Part shown: positions 15,131 through 24,547 of the stretch, piece by piece
Layout: every line of letters begins with the position of its first letter
Position numbering within the stretch: position 1 is the stretch's first letter
Assembly (NCBI GenBank): GCA_036003045.1
Contig: DASYSS010000082.1
Location: forward strand, 1-34,806
Direction of reading: 5' to 3'
DNA length: 34,806 nucleotides
Source of the DNA: Gemmatimonadaceae bacterium
Lineage (GTDB): Bacteria > Gemmatimonadota > Gemmatimonadetes > Gemmatimonadales > Gemmatimonadaceae
Notes under the pieces: generated by a model
The model's database searches: none
Seen by the model: only the letters and a program-made list of their open reading frames with translations
What the model was told of the DNA's origin: nothing
Program-made: the position numbers and the translations under genes

Positions 15131-17772
15131 AGGGCGGGGATGAAGCTCGCGATGGCCGCGACCAGTACGAGAATCGCCGCCGTGCCGCCGAGCGTCAGTG
15201 GGTCGACGGGCGAGACGCCAAAAGCCTCGCGACCGATGACGCGACCCGCGGCGATCGAACCGATGCAGCCGATCGCGGCGCCCAGCGCGCCGAGCCGCAC
15301 CCCGTCTCGAAGGACGAGCGCGAGGATCGCGCCGGGTGTGGCACCGATGGCCATCCGCACTCCGAACTCATTTCGCCGCTGCGTGACGCGATAGGCAATC
15401 ACGCCATAGATCCCCACGGCCGCCAGCAACGCACCGAGCAACGCGAACGCGCCAAGCAATCCAGCGGTGTAGGTGAGTCCCCCCGTCGCGCTCGACACGA
15501 CGTCCTGGAGCGTCGCGACCTCCGCGAGTGGCATCTCGGGGTCGAGCTTGTGAAGGCTTTCTTGCACGTCACGCACCGTCGTTAGCGGATCGCCCGCCGT
15601 GCGCAGGAGAATATCCTTGAACTCGATGTTGAACTCCGGCAACTGCCGATTCAAACCGACGACCTGCGGTTGCGGCGCCTTGCTCAGCCCATCGTTCTTC
15701 ACGTCGCGAAACACGCCGACGATCGTGATCGCGCGCGGCGGCTCGTTATTGCGTTGGCCCTGGCCGAGCCGCACCTGACGCCCCACGGCGGTTGCGCCAG
15801 GAAAGAACCGCCGCTCGAACGTCTCGTTCACGATCGCCACCGGCGGAGCGTCTCCGGCGTCGGCGGCCGAGAGATCGCGCCCGTGCAGGATCGGAACGCC
15901 GAGCGTTCGGAGGAACCATTCGTCCGAAATGCCAAGGTATGCCGTCGGCTCGCTGACGGGGTTGGTTACGCCGTCGATCGAGACGGGCTGCACCCACCGC
16001 GCGCCCGTTGGCGGGTATCCTGTCGTCACCGATGCCATGCGCACGCCCGGCGTCGCGCGCAGCGCTGCCCCGAGGTTGTCGGAGAAGCGTGTCAGCTCGT
16101 TGGCATCACGGTACCGGACGGGCGGCAGATAGATGTGCGCCTTGAGCGCGTGGTCCAATCGAAAGCCCAGGTCCTGGTGCTCGAGATGGGAGACGCTCTG
16201 TACGAGGATAGCGGTGGACGCGACGAGCACGAGAGCGAGAGCAGCCTGTGTGACGACGAGCGCCGAACGCGCGCGCCCTCCGCTGCGATCTCCCGCAACG
16301 GATCGGCCTCCGCTGCGCAAACGGGTCGCGAGATCGACGCGCGACGTTGCGATCGCTGGGCCGGCGCCGAACGCGACACCAGCGAGCAACGAGACGATCG
16401 CCGCAAAGGCGAATACGCGCGCATCGATGCCGACGCCCGCTAGCTGCGGCCAGCCATCGGGGTGCCATCGGATGACGACGGCGCACCCCGCGAACGAGAG
16501 CGCGAGACCAACGAGCCCGCCGAAGAGCGACAGCACCATCGTCTCGACGAGGAGCTGCCGCGCGATGCGCCCGCGCGACGCTCCGAGCGCCGCGCGCAAC
16601 GTGAGCTCGCGTTGGCGGACCGCGTTGCGCGCCAACAACAGGTTCGCGAGATTCGCGCACGCGATCATCAGGACGAACGCGACCGCGCACACGAGGATGA
16701 CGAGCACGCGCGCCAGCGGACCGCTCCTGGCGTCGGCGAGCGGAGCGACCGTCGCACCGTAGCCCCGATCGGCGACGTGCTCCGCGGCCAGCCGGTGCGC
16801 CATGCCCGCGACGTCGGCGCGCGCTTGTTCGAGGCTTACCCCGGGGCGAAGACGCCCGATGTTGGGTTGGTTGGCGTCGCCGCCGCGGATTTGCTCGAGA
16901 GAGGTCGCCGTCGTCTTGGCGAAAGGGGTCCAGATCGAGATGCCGGTCTGTCGTAGCTCCATCCATGCCGGAATCACATCCGGCATTACGGCGACGATCG
17001 TGTATGGCTCGTCGTTGATGCGGATGGTCCTACCGAGAACGTTCTCCGCGGCGCCGAACCGATCGCGCCAGAGGCGCTCGCCGATCGCCGCGACATAGTT
17101 GTTCCCCTCGCGGGTCTCATCGTCGGTGAACAGGCGGCCTCGAATAGGCCGCACGCCAAGCGTCTCGAAGTACTCCTTCGACACCAGCCCGACGATCCGC
17201 TGTTCAGGCATCGTGGAGCTCCCGAGGCCCGAGACGTTCTTTCTCCACTCGTCGTAAGCGGCGAGGCGCTCGAAGCTGCGGCTCGTTTGCGCGATGTCGC
17301 GGAGATCGACCCACGACGGACCGGAGAGCGGTGCGCCGTCCTTCGTCGAAAGCACGCGGACCAGCCGATCCGCGTTGGCGAACGGAAGCGGCTGCAACGC
17401 CACCGCGTTGACGACGCTGAACATCGTCGCGTTCACGGCGACGCCGAGTCCCAGAGTGAGAACGGCGACGATGGTGAACGTCGGGTTCGAGCGCAGCACT
17501 CGCGCCGCGTAGCTGGCGTCCTGACGCAGCTCGTCGATCACTCGCACCCGCCGCTCGTCCTGGCAGCCGTCGACGTAATAGGCCACGCTCCCCATCTGCC
17601 GGCGCGCGGCCGCTCGCGCCTCGGCGGGCGGCATTCCGCGCGCGACGTTTTCCTCCACCAAGCGATCGAAGTGGGCTCGGAGTTCTTCGCGCAATTCGGC
17701 ATCCGCTCGTCGGCGGCGAAAGATCGAGCGGAGCCGGAGCGGGAGCGTGTACCACCAGTGTTCGATTTGCAT
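15088..17772 (-). CDS. ADOP-family ABC permease (MacB/FtsX-like)
   Basis: This encodes 894 residues from ATG 17772; GAGGAAC lies just upstream and 8 bp separate it from the stop of the PadR gene. The N-terminal extension (RADAELREELRAHFDRLVEENVARG) is the helical region typical of one ADOP type. TM1 is TIVAVLTLGLGVAVNATMFS (about 130-150). A large extracytoplasmic MacB-type domain follows, then TM2-4 starting at CAVAFVLMIACANLANLLLA. The second half repeats the plan: TM5 (ALVVTQAALALVLVAS), a second outer domain with PVAIVNETFERRFFPG, and TM6-8 ending in PALRAARMDPVRILKG. These orphan permeases lack their own ATPase in the same locus. They may export or work as mechanotransmission proteins; the substrate is unknown. 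Confidence 0.93.
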   Translation of the reverse strand: MQIEHWWYTLPLRLRSIFRRRRADAELREELRAHFDRLVEENVARGMPPAEARAAARRQMGSVAYYVDGCQDERRVRVIDELRQDASYAARVLRSNPTFTIVAVLTLGLGVAVNATMFSVVNAVALQPLPFANADRLVRVLSTKDGAPLSGPSWVDLRDIAQTSRSFERLAAYDEWRKNVSGLGSSTMPEQRIVGLVSKEYFETLGVRPIRGRLFTDDETREGNNYVAAIGERLWRDRFGAAENVLGRTIRINDEPYTIVAVMPDVIPAWMELRQTGISIWTPFAKTTATSLEQIRGGDANQPNIGRLRPGVSLEQARADVAGMAHRLAAEHVADRGYGATVAPLADARSGPLARVLVILVCAVAFVLMIACANLANLLLARNAVRQRELTLRAALGASRGRIARQLLVETMVLSLFGGLVGLALSFAGCAVVIRWHPDGWPQLAGVGIDARVFAFAAIVSLLAGVAFGAGPAIATSRVDLATRLRSGGRSVAGDRSGGRARSALVVTQAALALVLVASTAILVQSVSHLEHQDLGFRLDHALKAHIYLPPVRYRDANELTRFSDNLGAALRATPGVRMASVTTGYPPTGARWVQPVSIDGVTNPVSEPTAYLGISDEWFLRTLGVPILHGRDLSAADAGDAPPVAIVNETFERRFFPGATAVGRQVRLGQGQRNNEPPRAITIVGVFRDVKNDGLSKAPQPQVVGLNRQLPEFNIEFKDILLRTAGDPLTTVRDVQESLHKLDPEMPLAEVATLQDVVSSATGGLTYTAGLLGAFALLGALLAAVGIYGVIAYRVTQRRNEFGVRMAIGATPGAILALVLRDGVRLGALGAAIGCIGSIAAGRVIGREAFGVSPVDPLTLGGTAAILVLVAAIASFIPALRAARMDPVRILKG

Positions 17773-17780
17773 GCGGTTCC

Positions 17781-18122
17781 TCACACGTCGACGGTTCGGA
17801 GCCGCATCACCCGGCCGATGGCCGACGACAGGCGTTCCCATTCGCCCATCTCTTGCGCGAGGCGGCGTTTGCCGAGGCGCGTGAGCGAGTAGAATTTCGC
17901 GCGGCGATTGTTCTCGCTCTGTCGCCATTCGGCGCGAATCCATCCCTCCTGCTCGAGGCGATGCAGAGCCTGATAGACGGACCCGTCGGTGACCTTGAGG
18001 TCGTCGCGCGACAGCCGATTGAGCTGTTGGCCGATCGCCCAGCCGTTCATTGGCTGGAGGGCGAGCAGCTTCAACAGCAGCAGTCCCAGCGTGCCCTGGA
18101 CGAGATCGGGCGGTCGGGTCAT
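17781..18122 (-). CDS. PadR-family transcriptional regulator
   Basis: This encodes 113 residues from ATG 18122 (a GTG sits just before it at 18125); GAGGGAG is about 5 bp upstream. The PadR winged helix is complete: PDLVQGTLGLLLLKLLALQP, the WAIGQQLNRLS helix, VTDGSVYQALHRLEQEGW and the wing RAEWRQSENNRRAKFYSLT, with a C-terminal dimerisation helix. The short C-terminal helix places it in the PadR-s1 group. It ends 8 bp upstream of the ADOP gene, so it very likely represses that operon, including itself. Related PadR sequences appear as relics beside two other ADOP loci in this window. Confidence 0.93.
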   Translation of the reverse strand: MTRPPDLVQGTLGLLLLKLLALQPMNGWAIGQQLNRLSRDDLKVTDGSVYQALHRLEQEGWIRAEWRQSENNRRAKFYSLTRLGKRRLAQEMGEWERLSSAIGRVMRLRTVDV

Positions 18123-18207
18123 CACTCCCTCTGGTAACCTTAGGGAGGGAGTGTACCACGACGCACGGTCGGGCGCAAAGTCTTCCCGTTCGAGTGTCTA
18201 ACGCGCC

Positions 18208-19179
18208 CTAGTGGTCAGCATCGGGAGGCCGTCGAAACGCCTGACGATATGCGGCCGGCGTCGTTCCGACATGAAGCTTGAATTGCTCGCGGAGAGACTG
18301 CGGCGAGGTCCAGCCGGTTCGCGCCGCGATCTGCTTGATCGAGAGATCGGAGCGCTCGAGCAGCTCGCGCGACGCGAGCACGCGCTGGCGCAAGAGCCAC
18401 TGCGCGGGCGTGATGCCCGATTCCTCGACGAATCGCCGAGCGAAATTGCGCTCGCTCATGTGCGCATGCCGGGCCATCTCGCCGATGGAGCGCCGGCTGC
18501 TGAGGTTCTTGCGAAGCCACTCGCGCGTGCGCTCGAGCGTCGAGCCTTCGGTCGCCGGAACGGGCGTCTCGATGAACTGCGCCTGCCCGCCGCCACGATA
18601 CTGGGGGACCACGAGGCGCCGGGCGACGGCGTTGGCCACCGCCGCGCCGTGATCCGCGAGCACGACGTGGAGGCACAGGTCGATGCCTGCCGCGATGCCG
18701 GCGGAGGTGAGGACCCGGCCGCTGTCGACGAACAGGACGGAGGGGTCGACCTCGACCTCGGGATACCGTGACGAGAGGAGCGGTGCGTCTTGCCAGTGAG
18801 TCGTCGCACGACGCCCATTCAGCAGTCCCGCTTCGGCGAGAACAAATGCGCCCGAGCAGATCGACATCACGCGGGCGCCACGTTCGTACGTCCGTCGCAA
18901 GGCGGCGCCGACCGCCGGAGGAATGGGCAGCGACAGGTCGCTGGTGCCAGGAACGACGACCGTGTCGGCGCGGCTCAAAGCCGCCAAACTATTCGGCACC
19001 TCGATCCCGAACCCTTGAGCGGCGCGTACGCGTCCCCGGCTTACGCCACACAATTCGAAATCGTACCTGATCTCGCCCAGGTCGGGACGGCCCCAGCCAA
19101 AGACCTGACACGGCACTGCCAGATCGAATGGCACGACAGTCTCTAGGACGAGGGCGACGACGCGATGCCGATGTGTCAT
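18208..19179 (-). CDS. FtrA-like GATase1/AraC-type transcriptional regulator
   Basis: From ATG 19179 this gives 323 residues. Residues 1-185 are a DJ-1/PfpI (class I glutamine amidotransferase-like) sensor domain: VALVLETVVPFDLAVPCQVF, TVVVPGTSDL and the nucleophile elbow VMSICSGAFVLAEAGLL with Cys108. Residues 210-315 are an AraC/XylS DNA-binding domain with two helix-turn-helix motifs: RSIGEMARHAHMSERNFARR and LSIKQIAARTGWTSPQSLRE. The same order is found in FtrA/GlxA-type regulators. The Cys is conserved, but enzyme activity is usually lost in this group. The divergent gene is an ADOP permease, with a 17-bp palindrome in the 213-bp gap, so regulation of that permease is plausible. Confidence 0.92.
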   Translation of the reverse strand: MTHRHRVVALVLETVVPFDLAVPCQVFGWGRPDLGEIRYDFELCGVSRGRVRAAQGFGIEVPNSLAALSRADTVVVPGTSDLSLPIPPAVGAALRRTYERGARVMSICSGAFVLAEAGLLNGRRATTHWQDAPLLSSRYPEVEVDPSVLFVDSGRVLTSAGIAAGIDLCLHVVLADHGAAVANAVARRLVVPQYRGGGQAQFIETPVPATEGSTLERTREWLRKNLSSRRSIGEMARHAHMSERNFARRFVEESGITPAQWLLRQRVLASRELLERSDLSIKQIAARTGWTSPQSLREQFKLHVGTTPAAYRQAFRRPPDADH

Positions 19180-19291
19180 CTTCTGCTGTCCGATATTAAC
19201 CCGTTGGCGCACATGTGATCCGGCGAGCGGCCAGTTCGGCTCCCCATTTCGACGTCGAACACGCGGGGAAATCGGCCAAACGACACACGTT

Positions 19292-19308
19292 TTCCGCCAG
19301 TGGCGGAA
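19292..19308. promoter_or_regulatory. 17-bp palindrome between regulator and permease
   Basis: TTCCGCC-AGT-GGCGGAA is a perfect 7-bp inverted repeat around 3 bp. It lies 84 bp before the GTG start of the ADOP gene and 113 bp before the start of the divergent AraC-type gene. Its place and symmetry fit an operator, but AraC-type proteins usually bind direct repeats, so another regulator is possible. Confidence 0.4.
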
Positions 19309-19392
19309 TTTCGGCGGTCGTCGGCGTCTTTGCGCCTCACCCGCCTCCGGCGTGTCGCCGAGGTTGCAACCGTCTTTCCTTGTGGAGTCAAC

Positions 19393-21816
19393 GTGCTTGA
19401 CGATTTGCGGCAAGCGACTCGAAGCCTGGCGCGGGCGCCCGGGTTCGCGATCGTCGCGGCGACGACGATCGCGCTGGGAGTCGCCGCGAACACGGCGATC
19501 TTCAGCATGGTCGAGGGGGTGCTGCTCCGCCGTCTCCCGTACGATAGCGGCGAGCGGTTGGTTCACATCACGCAGCCGTCGAACCTCCAAGCCGACGTTC
19601 GGTTCTCGATTCCTGAGATCCTCGACTATCGAGGGCAGTCTCGAACGATGGACGCCGTCGTCGAGTACCACGCGATGGCGTTCCAGCTTTACGGCCTGGG
19701 CGAGCCGCAACGACTCCAGACGGGCGTCGTTTCCGACAACTTCTTTCAAGTCCTCGGGGTGACGCCGGTGCTCGGCCGGCTCTTTCGCCCCGGCGAAGAG
19801 GCGGTCGGCGCGCCCCCGGTCGTGTTGCTGTCCTACGGATATTGGACCAGCGTGCTCGGGGCGAATCGAAACGTGATCGGCTCCAAGTTCACGATGAACG
19901 ATCGCGTGCACACGATCGTGGGCGTGTTGCCGCCACTCCCCGCGTATCCGGGAGCCAACGACATCTGGGTTCCGGCCGGTGCGTGTCCATTCCGGTCGGC
20001 ACCCGCGGCCATGGCATCGCGCACGGCGCGGCTGCCGATGATGTTTGGCCGGCTCAAGCCCGACGCGACACCGGCGGGCGCGGCAGCCGAAATCGCGATC
20101 ATTTCTCAGCGACTCCACGCTGCCTACCCCGGGGCGTACCCGAGCGGCAGCGCACTTCGCGTCTCGACCGTGCCGGTTCGAGAGGAAATGACCGCCGGTT
20201 CCAAGCCGCTGCTACTGATCCTCTTCTCGACCGCTTTGTTCTTGATGATCGTCGCCGCGGCGAACTTCGCCGGGCTCACAGTCGCGCGACAGCTTCGCCG
20301 TGGTCGAGAGATCGCGGTGCGCGAGGCCCTCGGCGCTGGCCGGCTGCGAATCTTCCGGCAGCTGGCATATGAAAGTCTCGCCATTTCGATCGTCGGCGGA
20401 ATCGGCGGAACCTTGCTCGCGTTCAGCGGTCTCGGGCTGCTGCGAACGTTCGCGACGCGTGTCACTCCACGCGCCGGTGAGATTCAGATCGACGGGCCGG
20501 TCCTCGCGTTCGCCATACTGACCTGCGCCGTAGTCGGTCTCGCCGCCGCTGCCGCGCCGCTGATCCGTGCGCCAGGCGGCCCGACTCTCATCGACCGACT
20601 GCGCCAAGGCAACTCGGCGGCGATGGGCGGCCGAATGGAGGTTCGCATCCGGCGGGCCTTTGTCTTTGTGCAGGTCGCGATCGCGTTCGTCTTGCTCGTC
20701 GCGGCGGGACTCGTGGGGCGCAGCCTGCAGCATCTGCAGAACGTCGACGCGGGCTTCGACGGCCACAACGTACTGACCGCCCGCGTTTCCCTCAACTTCA
20801 CGAAGTACCGCTCGTTCGCGCCGATCTTGGCTTTTGGCGACCAGCTGATGCAGCGGCTCGCCAGCACACCCGGCATGAGCGAGAGCGCGATCGCCAACAA
20901 CTTCCCACTCAACAACGCGGTCTCGCGCTCGCAAGCCTTCATGATCGCCGGTGTAGACGCGAAAGAGGGACTCGGCGCGCCACGCGGAGACTTCACCAGT
21001 GTAAGTAGCAAGTACTTCGAGGTTATCGGCGTACCCATCAGGCAGGGGCGAGCATTCACCGACGCCGATCGCGACACGTCGGCCGTACCGGTGATTCTGA
21101 GTCAACATCTCGCCACGACGTATTGGGGCGACCGCAATCCGATCGGCACGCGCATCTCGACGGACAGCGGGAAGGCGTGGGCCACGGTCGTCGGTGTGGC
21201 GGGGGACGTTCGTCAGACGGGCCTCGACAAAGACGTCGCCGACGAGGTGTATCTCCCGTCGACGATCGTGCCGCCGGTGGACATTCGGATTCTCGTACGG
21301 TTCCGAGGATCGAGCGCGCCAATCGCCTCCGGGCTGCGAACGCTCGTCCACTCGATCGATCCGCAACAGGCGATCGTCGCGATCCAAACGCTCGAGGACG
21401 TGCGAGGAACACGGCTCTCGGAACCGCGCCTGACGACGGCTCTGCTCATGAGCTTCGCGGTCGTGGCCCTGGTGCTCGCGGCAACAGGGCTCGCCGGTGT
21501 GGTCGGCTATTCGATAGCCCAGCGCCTTCCCGAGATTGCGATTCGGATGGCGCTTGGCGCCGATAGCCGGCGCATCATCGGCCTGGTGGGGCGCGACGGC
21601 CTGGTAGTCGTGATTGTAGGACTGGGCGCGGGCGCGGTCGCGGCGCTGCTGCTGTCGAAATTTGCCAAATCCCTTCTGTTCGGCATTCAGCCGAACGACG
21701 CCGCGACGTACGTGGTCGTCGCACTGGTGCTGTTCGCGACTTCGATCGCGGCGTGCCTCGGACCCGCCCGGCGCGCGATCGCGGCGGATCCGGCACACGT
21801 TCTCCGGGGAGGCTGA
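19393..21816 (+). CDS. ADOP-family ABC permease (MacB/FtsX-like), short N-terminus
   Basis: The start is GTG 19393, with GGAG about 5 bp upstream, giving 807 residues; the upstream frame to 19300 has no ribosome site. There is no helical N-terminal extension; TM1 begins almost at once (AIVAATTIALGVAANTAIFS). Then come the first outer domain (EILDYRGQS, FFQVLGVTPVLGRLF), TM2-4 (LFLMIVAAANFAGLTVARQL), TM5 (FVQVAIAFVLLVAAGLV), the second outer domain (YFEVIGVPIRQGRAFTDAD, YWGDRNPIGTRI) and TM6-8, ending in RRAIAADPAHVLRGG. The Ala-Cys-Ala-Asn-Val-Ala pattern after TM2 is altered to AAANFAGL. It is the only full ADOP on the plus strand here and faces the FtrA-like regulator. Confidence 0.92.
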   Translation: MLDDLRQATRSLARAPGFAIVAATTIALGVAANTAIFSMVEGVLLRRLPYDSGERLVHITQPSNLQADVRFSIPEILDYRGQSRTMDAVVEYHAMAFQLYGLGEPQRLQTGVVSDNFFQVLGVTPVLGRLFRPGEEAVGAPPVVLLSYGYWTSVLGANRNVIGSKFTMNDRVHTIVGVLPPLPAYPGANDIWVPAGACPFRSAPAAMASRTARLPMMFGRLKPDATPAGAAAEIAIISQRLHAAYPGAYPSGSALRVSTVPVREEMTAGSKPLLLILFSTALFLMIVAAANFAGLTVARQLRRGREIAVREALGAGRLRIFRQLAYESLAISIVGGIGGTLLAFSGLGLLRTFATRVTPRAGEIQIDGPVLAFAILTCAVVGLAAAAAPLIRAPGGPTLIDRLRQGNSAAMGGRMEVRIRRAFVFVQVAIAFVLLVAAGLVGRSLQHLQNVDAGFDGHNVLTARVSLNFTKYRSFAPILAFGDQLMQRLASTPGMSESAIANNFPLNNAVSRSQAFMIAGVDAKEGLGAPRGDFTSVSSKYFEVIGVPIRQGRAFTDADRDTSAVPVILSQHLATTYWGDRNPIGTRISTDSGKAWATVVGVAGDVRQTGLDKDVADEVYLPSTIVPPVDIRILVRFRGSSAPIASGLRTLVHSIDPQQAIVAIQTLEDVRGTRLSEPRLTTALLMSFAVVALVLAATGLAGVVGYSIAQRLPEIAIRMALGADSRRIIGLVGRDGLVVVIVGLGAGAVAALLLSKFAKSLLFGIQPNDAATYVVVALVLFATSIAACLGPARRAIAADPAHVLRGG

Positions 21817-21867
21817 GATGCGATCGGTCACGACATGGTCGGTCGCTCTCGCGGGGGAGGACTGATC

Positions 21868-21908
21868 TCAATTTCCGGCCGGTCGAGATTCAATTTCGGG
21901 CCGTCGAG
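21868..21908 (+). repeat. Imperfect tandem repeat of about 22 bp
   Basis: TCAATTTCCGGCCGGTCGAG (21868-21887) is followed by TCAATTTCGGGCCGTCGAG (21890-21908), a one-base-shorter copy. It lies in the 121-bp gap between two convergent ADOP genes. It could be a slipped duplication near a transcription end; no T-run follows. Confidence 0.55.
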
Positions 21909-21937
21909 CACGGGCCTTTCGCTTTGGACAACGCACG

Positions 21938-24367
21938 TCAATCCGCTCGCAATACGACGAGTGGATCCGTATTCGCCGCACGGCGGGCGGGCACGTAGCA
22001 CGCGATAGACGCCACCAGGACCAGAACGCTCGCGACCGCCACGTACACCACGGAATCCGTCGGCGTCACCTCATACAGAGTCGAGCGCAGCGATCGCCCC
22101 GCGCCCATCGATGCGACGAAACCCATCGCTATCCCCGCGCCAACGAGGGCGGCTCCTTCGCCAACCACGACGCGCACTAGCGATCCGGGGTCCGCACCGA
22201 TAGCTGCACGGATACCAAATTCCCGCCGTCGACTGACGACGAACAGAGACATCACGCCGTACAAGCCGCCTGCCGCCAGCACGAGGGCGAGGCCGGCAAA
22301 GCCGACGAGCAGCAGTTCGGTCAGCCGGCGAGTTGCCAATGAGCCATCGATCGCGCTCGCGATCGGATGTGGGTTGTCGATTGGAACCGCCGGGTCGACG
22401 GCGCTGATGGCGACGCGAGCGGCGGCGACCACGCGCGACGACGCGTCGTCCGAGCGAAGAACGAGCGAGGGCCGGCTGCCGCCGTATTGACTGTACGGGA
22501 AGTACGTGTGGGGACGCGGCGCGTCAGCGACTCCCTCATCGCGAATGTTGCCAACCACCCCGACGATCGTTCGCCATGTCGTATCGCCGGTCATACGAAT
22601 TCGGTTTCCAATCGCGCTTGAGGCGTCCCAATGCCCGGCGATGAGCGCCTGATCGACGACGACCACCCACGGCGACTCGATCCGATCGTCGGCCGTAAAG
22701 TCGCGTCCAGCGAGCAGCGGCACGCGCAGCACGCGAAACAGCCCAGGACTGACGGAGTATTGAACCGTTTGCTTGACTGGGGCGTTCGGCGACGGGTCCT
22801 GTCCTTCGAGCAGGAACCCATCCGAGTTGACATCGTTTACGTACATGCCGGGAAACATCACCGCCGCAGCACCGACTTCAGGAATCGTCGCCGCTTTCGC
22901 GACCACTTGTTCGACGAATAGATATGATCGCGGCTTGTTGCTCATCGCATACCGCGCTCCCGGCAACGGCATGGTGATCGACATGACCCGCGCCGGGTCA
23001 AAGCCGAGGTCTGTATCGAGAAGTCGGCGGAAGCTCTTGAGCACCAGTCCGGCCGCGATCAACAGAACGAAAGACAGGCCAACCTGCCCGGCGATGAGAG
23101 CGCTGTTCAGCCGCCGGCTGTTTCGGCTCGCCGAGGCTTTCTGACCGCTCAACGCGGCGTTCAAACGACCCAGGTCGAGCACGAAGACCGGTGCCAGTGC
23201 GAAGAGCAGGCCGGCGATCGCGGAAACGACGCTCGCGAAGAGCAGCACTCGCCAATCGAGGCTGACTTCCCCGAGACGGGGAAGGGTGGCGAGCGACGAG
23301 CGAGTAAAGGCTCTGACCAATGCCAGCGCCGCCACGACTCCGATACCGCCGGCCGCGACGGCGAGAACGAGGCTCTCGGTGATCATTTGGCCCACGATGC
23401 GGCGCCGCGATGCGCCGAGTGCGGCCCGGAGAGCGATTTCGCGGCCGCGGCTGATGCCGCGCGTGCCAATGAGCGTCGCGACATTCGCAATTGCGATGAG
23501 AAGAATGAGCACGACGGCCGCTTGAAGGATGAGCAAGGGCCGAGTGACGCTGCCGGCGACCGCCGTGCGGAGGGGAGTGACGAGTGCTCGCATGCGGGTG
23601 CGCTCCGGCGCGACACCGCCGAATTGTTCGGGTGTCCGGCGGGCGAAATCCCACATGGCCAGGGTCGCCTCGCGCTCGGCCTGGCCGGCCGATATCTCGG
23701 CGCGAAGGCGAATGAGACCGGTGAGGAAATTTGGCCCGCTGCGGTTGGGGTCGAGGCCCAGGGGAACGTACACCTGGACATCCGGCTTCGGGAACGCGAA
23801 GTCCGCCGGCATGACACCCACGACGCGGGTCGGCTGCCCGTTCAGCCGAATCGTCCTGCCGATCAACGCCGGTGACCCACCGTAGCGAGTTTGCCAAAAA
23901 GAATGCGACAGGACAGCGACATTGGTATTTCCGGTTCGATCGTCGTCCCGCCCGATGGCACGGCCGAGCGCGGGCTGGACTCCAAGCAGGGTAAAGAAAT
24001 CACCCGTCACGACCTCAGCGATAAGCCGGTCAGCGTGTTCGTTCTCCTCGAGCGTTACGCCGGTGCGTGCATACGCGGCGAATCCTTCGAAACTCTTGAC
24101 CCCCATGTAGCCCGCCGCGTTCGCCTGAGAAAGCGTCCAACGGTCGAGATTCTTTTCCGGATACGACTGCAGCAACTCGAACAGGCGCTCGGAATGAGGA
24201 TAGGGGAGCGGCCTCAGAACGACTCCGTCGACGATGGTAAACATCGCGGTCGTGGTCGCGATGCCGAGCGCCAGAGTCAGTATGGCTGCGGCCGCGAACA
24301 GGGGTAGGCGCACCAACGATCGTACGGCGAACCACACATCACGGGTCAGCGTGTCGGTCCAGGTCAA
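21938..24367 (-). CDS. ADOP-family ABC permease (MacB/FtsX-like), TTG start
   Basis: This encodes 809 residues from TTG 24367, with AGGAG 7 bp upstream. There is no N-terminal extension; TM1 is FAAAAILTLALGIATTTAMF. The first outer domain contains GDFFTLLGVQPALGRAIG. TM2-4 begin at ILLIAIANVATLIGTRG. TM5 is ALIAGQVGLSFVLLIAAGLV. The second outer domain has GLFRVLRVPLLAGRDFTADD and IGNRIRMTGD, and the C-terminus is ARRAANTDPLVVLRAD. No PadR gene is directly upstream; a DoxX gene lies 180 bp before it. It converges on the plus-strand ADOP gene. It lacks a linked ATPase like its relatives. Confidence 0.92.
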   Translation of the reverse strand: MTWTDTLTRDVWFAVRSLVRLPLFAAAAILTLALGIATTTAMFTIVDGVVLRPLPYPHSERLFELLQSYPEKNLDRWTLSQANAAGYMGVKSFEGFAAYARTGVTLEENEHADRLIAEVVTGDFFTLLGVQPALGRAIGRDDDRTGNTNVAVLSHSFWQTRYGGSPALIGRTIRLNGQPTRVVGVMPADFAFPKPDVQVYVPLGLDPNRSGPNFLTGLIRLRAEISAGQAEREATLAMWDFARRTPEQFGGVAPERTRMRALVTPLRTAVAGSVTRPLLILQAAVVLILLIAIANVATLIGTRGISRGREIALRAALGASRRRIVGQMITESLVLAVAAGGIGVVAALALVRAFTRSSLATLPRLGEVSLDWRVLLFASVVSAIAGLLFALAPVFVLDLGRLNAALSGQKASASRNSRRLNSALIAGQVGLSFVLLIAAGLVLKSFRRLLDTDLGFDPARVMSITMPLPGARYAMSNKPRSYLFVEQVVAKAATIPEVGAAAVMFPGMYVNDVNSDGFLLEGQDPSPNAPVKQTVQYSVSPGLFRVLRVPLLAGRDFTADDRIESPWVVVVDQALIAGHWDASSAIGNRIRMTGDTTWRTIVGVVGNIRDEGVADAPRPHTYFPYSQYGGSRPSLVLRSDDASSRVVAAARVAISAVDPAVPIDNPHPIASAIDGSLATRRLTELLLVGFAGLALVLAAGGLYGVMSLFVVSRRREFGIRAAIGADPGSLVRVVVGEGAALVGAGIAMGFVASMGAGRSLRSTLYEVTPTDSVVYVAVASVLVLVASIACYVPARRAANTDPLVVLRAD

Positions 24368-24547
24368 TGCGAGGCTCCTGTCGAATGGGGCGTTCGATTA
24401 GACGGTCCAGACTTTCGCAAGGTTGGAACAGGGCGCGCTAATAACAACGACTGCGCGATTGCGAAGACGACTCGAGAGCTCGCCGCCGCGTGCGCTCTAT
24501 GCATGGACTACGATTGGCGGCTGCGCGCGATCCGGCCCAACCGATTG

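Noticed and set aside
15088-18159. A continuous 1023-residue frame joining the ADOP gene with upstream sequence
   Set aside because: The region above 17772 is the PadR gene read in another frame; the PadR protein is complete and a ribosome site precedes ATG 17772.
18208-20118. A 636-residue frame extending the AraC-type regulator upstream
   Set aside because: The extension is antisense to the ADOP gene at 19393 and lacks any domain; ATG 19179 starts the known domain.
20212-21831. Long minus-strand ORF of 539 codons
   Set aside because: It is a shadow of the plus-strand ADOP gene, with no domain.
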